This document shows, one piece after another, positions 1 to 6,999 of a stretch of DNA of 9,826 nucleotides; positions within the stretch are counted from its first letter, which is position 1, and every line of letters starts with the position of its first letter. The DNA comes from DATHYU01 sp033722675 (GTDB lineage Bacteria > Actinomycetota > Acidimicrobiia > Spongiisociales > UBA11373). The position numbers and the translations under genes are program-made. The stretch covers positions 1-9,826 of the forward strand of contig JAWVYO010000088.1 in assembly GCA_033722675.1 (NCBI GenBank), given 5' to 3'. Below the pieces are notes generated by a model, which saw only the letters and a list, made by a program, of their open reading frames with translations, searched no databases and had not been told where the DNA came from.

Positions 1-1004
1 ACCCGCACCTCGACGTCCACGTGGTCGATCCAGCCGGCCGCGCCCATCTCCGCCACGGCGTGCTCCAGCCGACCGACGGCGTCGGGATACTCGCCCCGGA
101 CGTAGATCCAGCCCCGTTCGGCCCCGGTGACGAGGGCCGCGACGGCCACGGCCTCCACGACGGCGAAGGGATCGCCCTCCATGAGCAGCCGGTCCTTGAA
201 GGTGCCCGGCTCCGACTCGTCGCCGTTGGCGACGACGTGGCGGGGTCCCGGCTCCGCCCGCACCGCCCGCCACTTCCGGCCGATGGGGAAGGCGGCGCCA
301 CCCCGGCCCCGCAGGTTGGAACGGTCGAGTTCGTCGAGCACGCCCTCGGGGCCCAGGGCGGTCGCCCGGGCCAGCGCCGCCCCGCCTCCGGCGCTCTCGT
401 AGGCGTCGAGCGAGCCGGGATCGACGAGGTGGACCCGGCGGAGCACGCGCAGATCGTCGCGCGCCTGGTGCACCTCGACGTGGGGGGCGGTCGGCCGGAG
501 GTCGTCGGCCGCGGGTGCCGCGACCGTGAGGCCCTCGCCGGCGCGCTGGATCGCACAGGCGGGCGCGCGGTCGCACGCCCCGAGACAGGGACTCGACACC
601 ACCCGGACGTCGGGGCGGGCCGCCACCTGCTCGCGCAGCGACGCCCCGGCGTCGCCGCAGGCGATGTCGTCGCAGACGTGGACGGTCACCGGGCCGCGAT
701 CCTCCAGCGCCAGGAGGGCGTAGAAGCCGGCGACGCCGTAGGCCTCGGCCGGGGGCACCGTCAACCGCTCACACACGTAACCGAGTCCGCCCGGGCTCAC
801 CCAACCCGCCGCGTCCTGGAGGGCCCAGAGGGCGGGGAGCAGCAGGTGCCGCCGGTCGCGGGCGGCGTGGCCGCCCCACGCCACCCGTCCACTCGGCGCC
901 GGTGCGACGGTTCCGGCCGGACCGGCGGGTTCGGGGCCGAGCACCCCGTCGACGGCATCGCGTTCGACCGCGGTCGGCGCCGTCTCCAGGAGCCGGAGAT
1001 CCAT
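1..1004 (-). CDS. fdhB: NAD-linked formate dehydrogenase beta subunit, NuoE-NuoF fusion (3' end beyond window)
   Basis: This is the diaphorase subunit expected to pass electrons from the formate dehydrogenase alpha subunit to NAD+ in the cytoplasm. I translated 334 residues and the frame stays open to the window edge. Residues 1-50 are a low-complexity leader. Residues about 52-165 form a NuoE-like thioredoxin-fold [2Fe-2S] domain with C111 and C116 (CDDIAC) and C140 and C144 (CLGAC). The NuoF-like part follows, with the glycine-rich NADH/FMN motif RGRGGAAFPIGRKW (232-245) and NGDESEPGTFKDR (260-272). The C-terminal SLBB part and the [4Fe-4S] cysteines must lie outside the window. The ATG shares its A with the stop of the alpha gene (TGATG), which suggests coupled translation; AGAAGG lies 10 bases upstream. 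The family also includes HoxF and NuoF, but the alpha gene next door makes formate dehydrogenase the best call. Confidence 0.9.
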   Translation of the reverse strand, partial: MDLRLLETAPTAVERDAVDGVLGPEPAGPAGTVAPAPSGRVAWGGHAARDRRHLLLPALWALQDAAGWVSPGGLGYVCERLTVPPAEAYGVAGFYALLALEDRGPVTVHVCDDIACGDAGASLREQVAARPDVRVVSSPCLGACDRAPACAIQRAGEGLTVAAPAADDLRPTAPHVEVHQARDDLRVLRRVHLVDPGSLDAYESAGGGAALARATALGPEGVLDELDRSNLRGRGGAAFPIGRKWRAVRAEPGPRHVVANGDESEPGTFKDRLLMEGDPFAVVEAVAVAALVTGAERGWIYVRGEYPDAVGRLEHAVAEMGAAGWIDHVDVEVR

Positions 1005-2881
1005 CAGGCGTCGACCTTCTCGATCCGGATCGCGGTGGCCTTGAACTCGGCCGTCCCCGACTTCGGGTCCCAGGCGTCGATGGTGAGAGCGTTCACGTCG
1101 GCCTCGTCGGGGAAATGCACCGACATGAACGCCAGGCCGGGCCGGAGGTCGGGGTCGGTGCGGACGGGCACCTCGATGCTCCCGCGGCGCGACACGACGC
1201 GGGCCCGATCGCCCTCGTCGAGCCCCAGGCGGTGGGCATCCTCGGGGGCGACGTCGATGGAGTCGCCGATGCGACGGGGCGAGGCGTACCGACCGGATTG
1301 CACACCGGTGTTGTACGAGTCGAGGCGCCGGCCGGTCGTCAGCCGGATGGGGTACTCGTCGGTGAGCTCGTCGCGGGGCGGTGCGTACTCCACGGGGCTG
1401 AAGGGGGCGGGGCGGCCCACGTCGTCCGACCACAGGCGGGCATGCAGGAAGAGCGTCCCCGGATGGTCCTCGTCGGGACAGGGCCACTGCAGGCCGCCGA
1501 GACGTTCCAGCCGCTCGTAGGCCATGCCCGCATGCATCGGCGACAGCGACCGCAGCTCGTCCCACACCTGCTCGGCGTCGGGGTCCGGCCAGTCGTGACC
1601 CAGCCGCCGGGCGAGTTCGGTGATGATCTCCATGTCGCCCCGGGCATCGCCGGGCGGATCGATGGCCTTCCGGACCCGCTGGACCCGGCGCTCCGAGGAG
1701 GTGTACGTCCCCTCGGACTCGCCCCAGCCGGCCGCCGGGAGGACCACGTCGGCGAGCTCCGCGGTGGCGGTCAGGAAGAGGTCCTGCACCACCAGGTGGT
1801 CGAGGTCCCGGAAGATCGCTTCGATGCGCGGCGCCTCGGCCTCGGATTGCACGGGGTTCTCGCCCACGACATAGAGGCCCTGCAGCTCGCCCTCCTCCAT
1901 CGCCTCGTACATGAGCGTGAGGTGCTTGCCGGGTTCGGGCGGGACCGGGGCGTCCCAGACCGCCTCGAACTTCGCCCGGGCGTCGGGATCGGTGACGTCC
2001 TGGAAGCCGGGGAGCTTGTTCGGCAGCGCGCCCATGTCGCCCCCGCCCTGCACGTTGTTCTGCCCCCGGACCGGGACGAGCCCCGACCCCCATCGACCGA
2101 CGTGGCCGGTGAGGAGCGCCAGGTTGATGAGCGCCAGGACGTTGTCGGTGGCGTTGTGGTGTTCGGTGATCCCCAGCGTCCAGCACAGCTGGGCGGTGTC
2201 GGCCGACCCGTAGGCGTGGGCGAGCTCGCGGATCGCGTCGGCAGGCACGCCCGTCACCCGTTCGGCTCGTTCGAGGGTCCAGTCCTCGACGGAGGCGGCG
2301 AACTCGTCGAACCCGGTGGTGGCGTGGTCGACGAACTCCCGGTTCACGAGCCCGGCGTGGATGATCTCGCGCGCCACGGCGTTCGCCAGGGGGATGTCGG
2401 TCCCGACGTCGATGCCCAGCCACAGGTCGGCCCACTTGGCCGAGGACGTGCGGCGTGGGTCGACGGCGAACAGCCGCGCGCCGGCATGCACCCCCTTCAG
2501 GAGGTGATGGAAGAAGATCGGATGGGCCTCACGGGCGTTCGAGCCCCAGAGGACGATCAGGTCGGTGCCCTCGATCTCCTCGTAGGAACTGGTGCCGCCC
2601 CCGGCTCCGAACACTGTCGCCAGACCGGCGACGGACGGAGCGTGTCAGGTGCGGTTGCAGGAATCGACGTTGTTCGAGTCCTGGACGACCCGGACGAACT
2701 TCTGGGCGAGGAAGTTCATCTCGTTCGTCGCCTTGGAGCACGAGAACATCCCGAAGGCGTCGCCTCGATGCCGGGCGAAGCCGGCGGCAGCGCGGTCGAG
2801 GGCCTCGTCCCAGGAGGCCTGCCGGAGGGTGCCGCCGTCCCGAACGAGCGGAGCGGTCAGTCGTGCGTAGCGCCTGCGCAT
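1004..2881 (-). CDS. fdhA: Selenocysteine-containing formate dehydrogenase alpha subunit, lacking the N-terminal [4Fe-4S] subdomain
   Basis: This is a molybdenum or tungsten bis-pterin formate dehydrogenase that oxidises formate to CO2. I read it as one 625-residue protein through an in-frame TGA at 2647-2645, taken as selenocysteine U79. The context SCNRT-U-HAPSVAGL matches the U140-H141 site of E. coli FdhH. Other landmarks are SWDEAL, NNVDSC, VDPRRT, the VRGQNNVQG block with the catalytic arginine at 272 (R333 in FdhH), DMGALP, PAAGWGE and a C-terminal pterin-binding domain (TGRRLDSYNTG). Both key residues are offset by exactly 61 from FdhH. The protein therefore begins at the LTAPLVRDGG segment and lacks the CxxCxxxC...C cluster region, for which the 98 bases after purL leave no room. 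ATG 2881 is chosen because GGAGG lies 5 bases before it; ATG 2884 is only 2 bases away. The downstream beta gene overlaps by one base. Without recoding, the gene would look like two broken ORFs. Confidence 0.9.
2604..2644 (-). promoter_or_regulatory. Bacterial SECIS hairpin of fdhA
   Basis: Just after the UGA the mRNA can fold into a two-tier hairpin. The lower stem pairs GCTCCG (2641-2636) with CGGAGC (2609-2604). An internal loop of 3 and 6 bases follows. The upper stem pairs GTCGCC (2632-2627) with GGCGAC (2621-2616) and is closed by the 5-base loop GGTCT (2626-2622). The upper stem begins 12 bases after the UGA, against about 11 in E. coli fdhF, whose apical loop also carries GGUCU as I recall it. 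SelB recognises a G-U pair of bases in such loops. The element is also coding sequence (SVAGLATVFGA). Pairing was found by eye, not by a folding program. Confidence 0.85.
2645..2647 (-). other. Recoded UGA selenocysteine codon in fdhA
   Basis: The TGA at 2647-2645 interrupts a continuous formate dehydrogenase reading frame at the catalytic residue, where homologues have Sec or Cys. Conserved family sequence continues in the same frame on both sides, with SCNRT before it and HAPSVAGL after it. The purC, purS, purQ, purL and fdhA genes all end at TGA at sensible C-termini, so a genome-wide reassignment of UGA is unlikely. Local recoding by SelB and tRNA-Sec is the best explanation. Confidence 0.9.
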
Positions 2882-2886
2882 CATCA

Positions 2887-2893
2887 CCTCCCC
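2887..2893 (-). promoter_or_regulatory. Strong ribosome binding site for fdhA
   Basis: GGGGAGG lies 5 bases before ATG 2881. The stretch GGAGGTGAT (2891-2883) is fully complementary to the usual anti-Shine-Dalgarno sequence. Two ATG codons follow directly; the second has the better spacing. This strong site argues that the shortened N-terminus is a true translation start and not a decayed fragment. Confidence 0.75.
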
Positions 2894-2915
2894 TCGTCCC
2901 GATGGGGCGGCGCCG

Positions 2916-2921
2916 ACCCTA
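2916..2921 (-). promoter_or_regulatory. Possible -10 element upstream of fdhA
   Basis: In the 98-base gap between purL and fdhA, TAGGGT fits the actinobacterial TANNNT -10 pattern. It lies 35 bases before the fdhA ATG, which would leave a short leader with the Shine-Dalgarno site. I see no convincing -35 element, and read-through from purL is equally possible. No clear terminator is seen in this gap. Confidence 0.2.
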
Positions 2922-2979
2922 GTGCGCGGGTCGGGTGTGTGGGGCGCAGCCGGCCGACGGGTCGACCTGCCGTTCGGTG

Positions 2980-5139
2980 TCACCCCATGCGACGGGGTAT
3001 GGCATTCCGCCACACCCGGGTGGCCTCGGCGAGGGGCACGGTCGCGGTGTCGAGCACGATCTCGTCGCCGCCGAAGCGGCCGATCTCGCGGTGCGGGGCG
3101 CCGCTGGCGCCCAGGGCGGTGGTGGCGTCGTGGGCCAGGCCATCGGGGACCGCGACGAGGTAGCGGTGCGGGCCCTCGCCGAACAGGTCGACGCCGGGGT
3201 CCACCTGCACGCCGACGCCCGACCGGATGGCCATCTCCGCGGCGGCGACGGCGATGCCGCCGGCCGACACGTCGTGGAGCACCGGGCAGACGTCGGCGAG
3301 CACCACGGCCGACTCGACGACGGTCCGGCCGGCATCTGGGTCGGGGGCCTGCGGCCGGCCCTCCAGCCGGTCATCGACGACCCGCTGGTGGGCGCTCCCG
3401 GCGAGGTCGGCGTCCCCCTCGGGCCCCACGAGCCACAGCGCCATGCCGTCGGCGGCCCGGTCGAGCCGGGGCGGGGGATCGGGATAGGGCTCGGCCAGAC
3501 CGAGCACGCCGACGACCGGTGTCGGATGGATGTCCACACCGTCGGTCTCGTTGTAGAAGGAGACGTTGCCGCCGACGACCGGCAGGCCCAGGTCGCGGCA
3601 GGCCTCGCTCATCCCGTCCACCGTCTCGGAGAACTGCCACATGACGGCGGGCTTCTCCGGGTTGCCGAAGTTGAGGTTGTCGACCACGGCGATGGGGCGG
3701 GCGCCGGTGACGGCGACGTTCAGCGCCGCCTCCCACACGAGCAGCGCTGAGCCGCGGCGGGGATCGAGGCGGCAGCGCCGGCCGTTGCCGTCGGTGGAGA
3801 CGGCCAGGGCCTTCTCGGTGCCCTTGATGCGCAGCAGCGACGCGTCGTGGCCGGGCTCGACGACGGTGTTGAGGAAGAGCATGTGGTCGTACTGCTCCGA
3901 GATCCACGAACGGTCGCCCAGCGCCGGGTCGTCGAGGAGCCGCAGCAGGGTGGCGGCCGGATCTCCGGGCTCCGCCGGCTGCGCGGCCCACAGGGCGTCG
4001 AGGTCGGCGGGGCGCTCGAGGGGACGCCGGTAGAGGGGAGCGTCCTCCGACAGCGACGCGGCGGGGATCTCGGCGACGGTCTCGCCGCGGTGGTCGATCG
4101 TGAGGGTCCCACCCGGGACCACCGTCCCGATGACGGCGGCCTCCACGTCCCAGCGGCGGGCGACGTCGAGCACGGTGTCGAGGTCCCGGGGCTCGACGAT
4201 CGCCAGCATCCGCTCCTGGGACTCGGACATGAGCATCTCTCCGGCCGTCATGTCGTGCTCCCGCAGGTGCACCGCGTCGAGGTCGACGTCCATGCCCATG
4301 CCGCCGTTCGCCGCCGTCTCCGAGGTGGCGCAGGCGATGCCGGCGGCGCCGAGGTCCTGGATCCCGACGACGAGGCCCCGGGCGTAGAGCTCCAGGCAGG
4401 CCTCGATGAGCTTCTTCTCCTCGAAGGGGTCGCCCACCTGGACGGACGGCCGTTTCGCCCCGCTGTCCTCGTCGAAGGAGGCCGAGGCCAGAATCGACGC
4501 CCCGCCGATGCCGTCCCGGCCGGTGGCATTCCCGAGGAGCACGGCGAGGTTGCCCTCGCCCTTCGCCTCGCTCAGGACGAGCTGCTCGCGCTTCATGAGG
4601 CCGAGGCACATCACGTTGACGAGCGGGTTGCCGGCGTAGCAGTCGTCGAACTCCACCTCGCCCCCGAGCGTCGGCACGCCGACGGCGTTTCCGTACCCGG
4701 CGATGCCCTTGACGACGCCGTCGAAGAGGTAGCGGTTGTGGGCCTCGTCCAGCGGACCGAAGCGGAGCGGGTCCCAGACCGCGATCGGGCGGGCGCCCAT
4801 CGTCAGGATGTCGCGCAGGATGCCGCCCACCCCGGTCGCCGCCCCCTGGTAGGGCTCCACGAAGGAGGGATGGTTGTGGCTCTCGATCCGCAGCGCCGCC
4901 AGCCACCCGTCGCCGAGGTCGACGACGCCGGCGTTCTCGCCGGGCCCGACCACCACCCACGGGGCGTCGGAGGGGAACCGGCGGAGATGGACCCGCGACG
5001 ACTTGTACGAGCAGTGCTCGGACCACATCACGGAGTACATGGCGAGTTCGGCGTCGAGGGGCGGCCGGTCGAGGATCTCGACGACGTGGTCGTACTCCTC
5101 GTCGGTCATCCCGAGGCGCCGGTGGACGGGCTCAGACAC
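2980..5139 (-). CDS. purL: Phosphoribosylformylglycinamidine synthase subunit PurL
   Basis: This is the large ATP-dependent subunit of FGAM synthase, which converts FGAR to FGAM in step 4 of purine synthesis using ammonia delivered by PurQ. The 719-residue length fits the small, multi-subunit PurL type (about 720-740). Visible family motifs include SEHCSYKSS (residues 40-48), ESHNHPSF (86-93), GAATGVGGILRD (99-110), GNAVGVPTLGGEVEF, IQDLGAAGIACATSE and, in the second half, DNLNFGNPEKP, VVGGNVSFYNE and HDVSAGG. The frame stays open upstream to 5262, but that part overlaps purQ out of frame and looks unlike PurL. GTG 5139 is therefore preferred; it overlaps the purQ end by 8 bases and has no clear Shine-Dalgarno site, consistent with coupled translation. 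ATG 5109 is an alternative giving 709 residues. Confidence 0.96.
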   Translation of the reverse strand: MSEPVHRRLGMTDEEYDHVVEILDRPPLDAELAMYSVMWSEHCSYKSSRVHLRRFPSDAPWVVVGPGENAGVVDLGDGWLAALRIESHNHPSFVEPYQGAATGVGGILRDILTMGARPIAVWDPLRFGPLDEAHNRYLFDGVVKGIAGYGNAVGVPTLGGEVEFDDCYAGNPLVNVMCLGLMKREQLVLSEAKGEGNLAVLLGNATGRDGIGGASILASASFDEDSGAKRPSVQVGDPFEEKKLIEACLELYARGLVVGIQDLGAAGIACATSETAANGGMGMDVDLDAVHLREHDMTAGEMLMSESQERMLAIVEPRDLDTVLDVARRWDVEAAVIGTVVPGGTLTIDHRGETVAEIPAASLSEDAPLYRRPLERPADLDALWAAQPAEPGDPAATLLRLLDDPALGDRSWISEQYDHMLFLNTVVEPGHDASLLRIKGTEKALAVSTDGNGRRCRLDPRRGSALLVWEAALNVAVTGARPIAVVDNLNFGNPEKPAVMWQFSETVDGMSEACRDLGLPVVGGNVSFYNETDGVDIHPTPVVGVLGLAEPYPDPPPRLDRAADGMALWLVGPEGDADLAGSAHQRVVDDRLEGRPQAPDPDAGRTVVESAVVLADVCPVLHDVSAGGIAVAAAEMAIRSGVGVQVDPGVDLFGEGPHRYLVAVPDGLAHDATTALGASGAPHREIGRFGGDEIVLDTATVPLAEATRVWRNAIPRRMG

Positions 5140-5830
5140 GGCTGGGGGTGAGGGAGTCGACGAAGGACTCGAGCAGGATGCGCCCGTCGTCCGAGCCGAG
5201 GATCGGCTCGACGGCGCGTTCGGGGTGGGGCATGAGCCCGGCGACCGATCCCCGGGCGACACCGGCGATGTTGCGCGCCGCGCCGTTGGGGTTGGCGGCG
5301 TCGTCGACGGTGCCCGACGGGTCGCTGTACCGGAGCACCACGCCGCCGGTGCGCTCCAGTTCGTCGAGGTCCGCCTCGTCGGCGACGTAGTTGCCCTCGT
5401 ACGAGTTCAGCGGGATGCGGAGCACCTGACCCGCCGACGCCGCCCGCGTCAGCACCGAGCCGGTGTCTTCGACCCGGACGTGCACCGGCCGACAGACGAA
5501 CCGGAGGTCGCGGTTCTCGACGAGGGCGCCGGGGAGCAGCCCGGCCTCGCAGAGGATCTGGAAGCCGTTGCAGATCCCGAGCACCGGGCGGCCGATCTCG
5601 GCGAACCGGGCGACCCCGGCCATCACCGGGGAGAAGCGGGCGATGGCGCCCGTGCGCAGGTAGTCGCCGTGGGCGAACCCGCCGGGCAGCACGACGCCGG
5701 CGTAGCCGTCGAGGGAGGTCTCCTTGTGGAAGACGAGGCGGGCGTCGACGCCGAGCAGGCCCAGGGCGTGCACGACGTCGTGCTCGCAGTTCGTGCCCGG
5801 GAACACGACGACCGCGACCCGGGGCGTCAC
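5132..5830 (-). CDS. purQ: Phosphoribosylformylglycinamidine synthase subunit PurQ (glutaminase)
   Basis: This 232-residue class I glutamine amidotransferase supplies ammonia to PurL in the FGAM synthase complex. It begins VTPRVAVVVFPGTNCEHD, a typical PurQ N-terminus. The nucleophile elbow GICNGFQ places the catalytic cysteine at C87, and MPHPERA supplies H202 and E204. PGGFAHGDYLR (residues 49-59) is another conserved block. The frame is open further upstream to 6079, but that part is antisense-like filler over purS. GTG 5830 is chosen because the PurQ fold starts there, it overlaps the purS stop as GTGA, and GGAGGAGG (5839-5832) lies directly before it. Its own end overlaps the purL start by 8 bases. 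Confidence 0.96.
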   Translation of the reverse strand: MTPRVAVVVFPGTNCEHDVVHALGLLGVDARLVFHKETSLDGYAGVVLPGGFAHGDYLRTGAIARFSPVMAGVARFAEIGRPVLGICNGFQILCEAGLLPGALVENRDLRFVCRPVHVRVEDTGSVLTRAASAGQVLRIPLNSYEGNYVADEADLDELERTGGVVLRYSDPSGTVDDAANPNGAARNIAGVARGSVAGLMPHPERAVEPILGSDDGRILLESFVDSLTPSRV

Positions 5831-6072
5831 GCCTCCTCCACGGTGATCTCGTAGTCCTCGATGACCGGGTTGGCGAGGAGGCGGCGGCACATCTCGTCGA
5901 CGCGGGCGCGCACGGCCCCGGGATCGTCGCCGGTCACCTCGAGGTGGATCGTGCGCCCCATCGACACGTCGCCCACCTCGTCGTAGCCGAGGTCCCGGAG
6001 TCCCCGGGCCACCGTCGTCCCCTCGGGATCCGAGATCCCCTCCCGGCGGGTGATCTCCACGCGCACTCTCAT
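5827..6072 (-). CDS. purS: Phosphoribosylformylglycinamidine synthase subunit PurS
   Basis: This 81-residue protein is the small structural subunit that links PurL and PurQ in the FGAM synthase of bacteria with small-type PurL. It shows the family pattern: an N-terminal strand (MRVRVEITRREGISDPEG), the segment ARGLRDLGYDEV followed by DVSMGRTIHLEV, and the C-terminal segment CRRLLANPVIEDYEI. Length is normal for the family. The ATG overlaps the purC stop as ATGA, and GAAGGAGG lies about 10 bases upstream inside the purC end. The next gene, purQ, starts on its stop codon. The tight overlaps fit a requirement for balanced production of the complex. Confidence 0.95.
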   Translation of the reverse strand: MRVRVEITRREGISDPEGTTVARGLRDLGYDEVGDVSMGRTIHLEVTGDDPGAVRARVDEMCRRLLANPVIEDYEITVEEA

Positions 6073-6953
6073 CGGGCACCGGCCTCCTTCAGGTAGGACG
6101 AGAACGAATCACCGGTCAGGCGTTCGAAGGCCTCCACGTACTTCGCCCGGGTCTCGGCGACGACCGCGGGGTCGAGGTGGGGAGCAGGCGGGTCGTGGTC
6201 CCAGCCCATGGCGTCGAGGGCGTCGCGGACGAACTGCTTGTCGTAGGAGGGGACCGGGGCGCCCGGCGCCCACGCGTCGGCGGGCCAGTACCGGGACGAG
6301 TCCGGGGTGAGCACCTCGTCGACGAGGGTCAGCTCGCCGTCCACGAGGCCGAACTCGAACTTCGTGTCGGCGAGGAGGATGCCCCGGTCGGCGGCGTGGC
6401 CGGCGGCGGTCTCGTAGATCGCGAGGCTGCGGCGTCGCGCCTCCTCGTACAGGTCGTCGCCGATCAGCTCGCGGGCGTCCGTCTCGGTCAGGTTCTCGTC
6501 GTGGCCGTCCTCCGCCTTCGTGGCCGGCGTGAAGACGGGAGCGGGCAGCCGGTCGGCCATGCGCAGTCCCGCCGGCAGGTGCTCGGTGGAGGGGCCCCCG
6601 CCGGCGTCGTACTCCCGCCACGCAGAGCCGTAGAGGTATCCGCGCACGACGCACTCCATCGGCAGGACCTCGGCGCGCCGGACCACCATGCTGCGGCCGG
6701 CCAGGTGGGCGGCGTCCCGGCGGTCGTCGGCGAACTCGTCGACGTCGGTGGACACGAGATGGTGGGGGGTGTCGAGGAGCCCGAACCAGTGGATGGAGAG
6801 GCCGGTGAGGACCCGGCCCTTGTCGGGGATCGGATCGGGGAGGACGGCGTCGTAGGCCGAGATCCGATCGGAGGCGACGACGAGCAGGTGCTCGTCGTCG
6901 ACGACGTAGATCTCGCGGACCTTCCCCGAGGCGAGGTGCTCCAGCGCCGGCAC
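6069..6953 (-). CDS. purC: Phosphoribosylaminoimidazole-succinocarboxamide synthase (SAICAR synthetase)
   Basis: This enzyme joins aspartate to CAIR with ATP to form SAICAR in purine synthesis. The 294-residue product matches the longer PurC form common in actinobacteria. Motifs are SGKVREIY (residues 9-16), ASDRISAYD (27-35), ECVVRGYLYGSAW (100-112), FTPATKAEDGHDENL (141-155) and the signature LADTKFEFG (194-202), followed by LVDEVLTPDSSRYW. The frame stays open upstream to 7088, overlapping the acetyltransferase gene, but those residues look random. GTG 6953 directly precedes the conserved PALEHLASGKV start. No Shine-Dalgarno site is visible before it; TACCAT lies 7 bases upstream, which suggests possible leaderless initiation. 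It ends on the purS start codon. Confidence 0.95.
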   Translation of the reverse strand: MPALEHLASGKVREIYVVDDEHLLVVASDRISAYDAVLPDPIPDKGRVLTGLSIHWFGLLDTPHHLVSTDVDEFADDRRDAAHLAGRSMVVRRAEVLPMECVVRGYLYGSAWREYDAGGGPSTEHLPAGLRMADRLPAPVFTPATKAEDGHDENLTETDARELIGDDLYEEARRRSLAIYETAAGHAADRGILLADTKFEFGLVDGELTLVDEVLTPDSSRYWPADAWAPGAPVPSYDKQFVRDALDAMGWDHDPPAPHLDPAVVAETRAKYVEAFERLTGDSFSSYLKEAGAR

Positions 6954-6960
6954 GCGGGCG

Positions 6961-6966
6961 ATGGTA
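6961..6966 (-). promoter_or_regulatory. Possible -10 element for leaderless purC transcript
   Basis: TACCAT fits the TANNNT pattern and ends 7 bases before the GTG start of purC. In many actinobacteria this spacing marks transcription that begins at the start codon itself. The lack of a Shine-Dalgarno site at purC agrees with this. No good -35 element is visible at 17-18 bases, where GAGGTC/GGAGGT is found. If real, this would be the promoter for purC-purS-purQ-purL. Confidence 0.35.
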
Positions 6967-6999
6967 GACCGCCCGCCGGGAGCGACCTCCCCCGGCGTC

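Noticed and set aside
2645..2647. TGA as a real stop making fdhA a pseudogene
   Set aside because: The stop falls exactly on the Sec position, conserved family sequence continues in frame, and a well-placed SECIS hairpin follows. A random nonsense mutation would not produce all three.
2982..2998. ACCCC/GGGGT hairpin at the purL stop as a terminator
   Set aside because: The stem is only 5 bp, sits within the last codons and has no T-run after it.
2882..3013. In-frame upstream extension of fdhA to ATG 3013
   Set aside because: It overlaps the purL end, carries no Fe-S cysteine motif and would ignore the excellent ribosome site at 2887-2893.
21..3163. Long plus-strand open frames (about 499 and 753 codons)
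   Set aside because: They lie opposite clear formate dehydrogenase genes, show no family motifs and have repetitive Arg/Gly/Pro-rich composition. Long antisense frames are expected at this GC content.
3371..5026. Minus-strand frame of 551 codons inside purL
   Set aside because: It is an Arg-rich out-of-frame shadow of purL with no recognisable motif.
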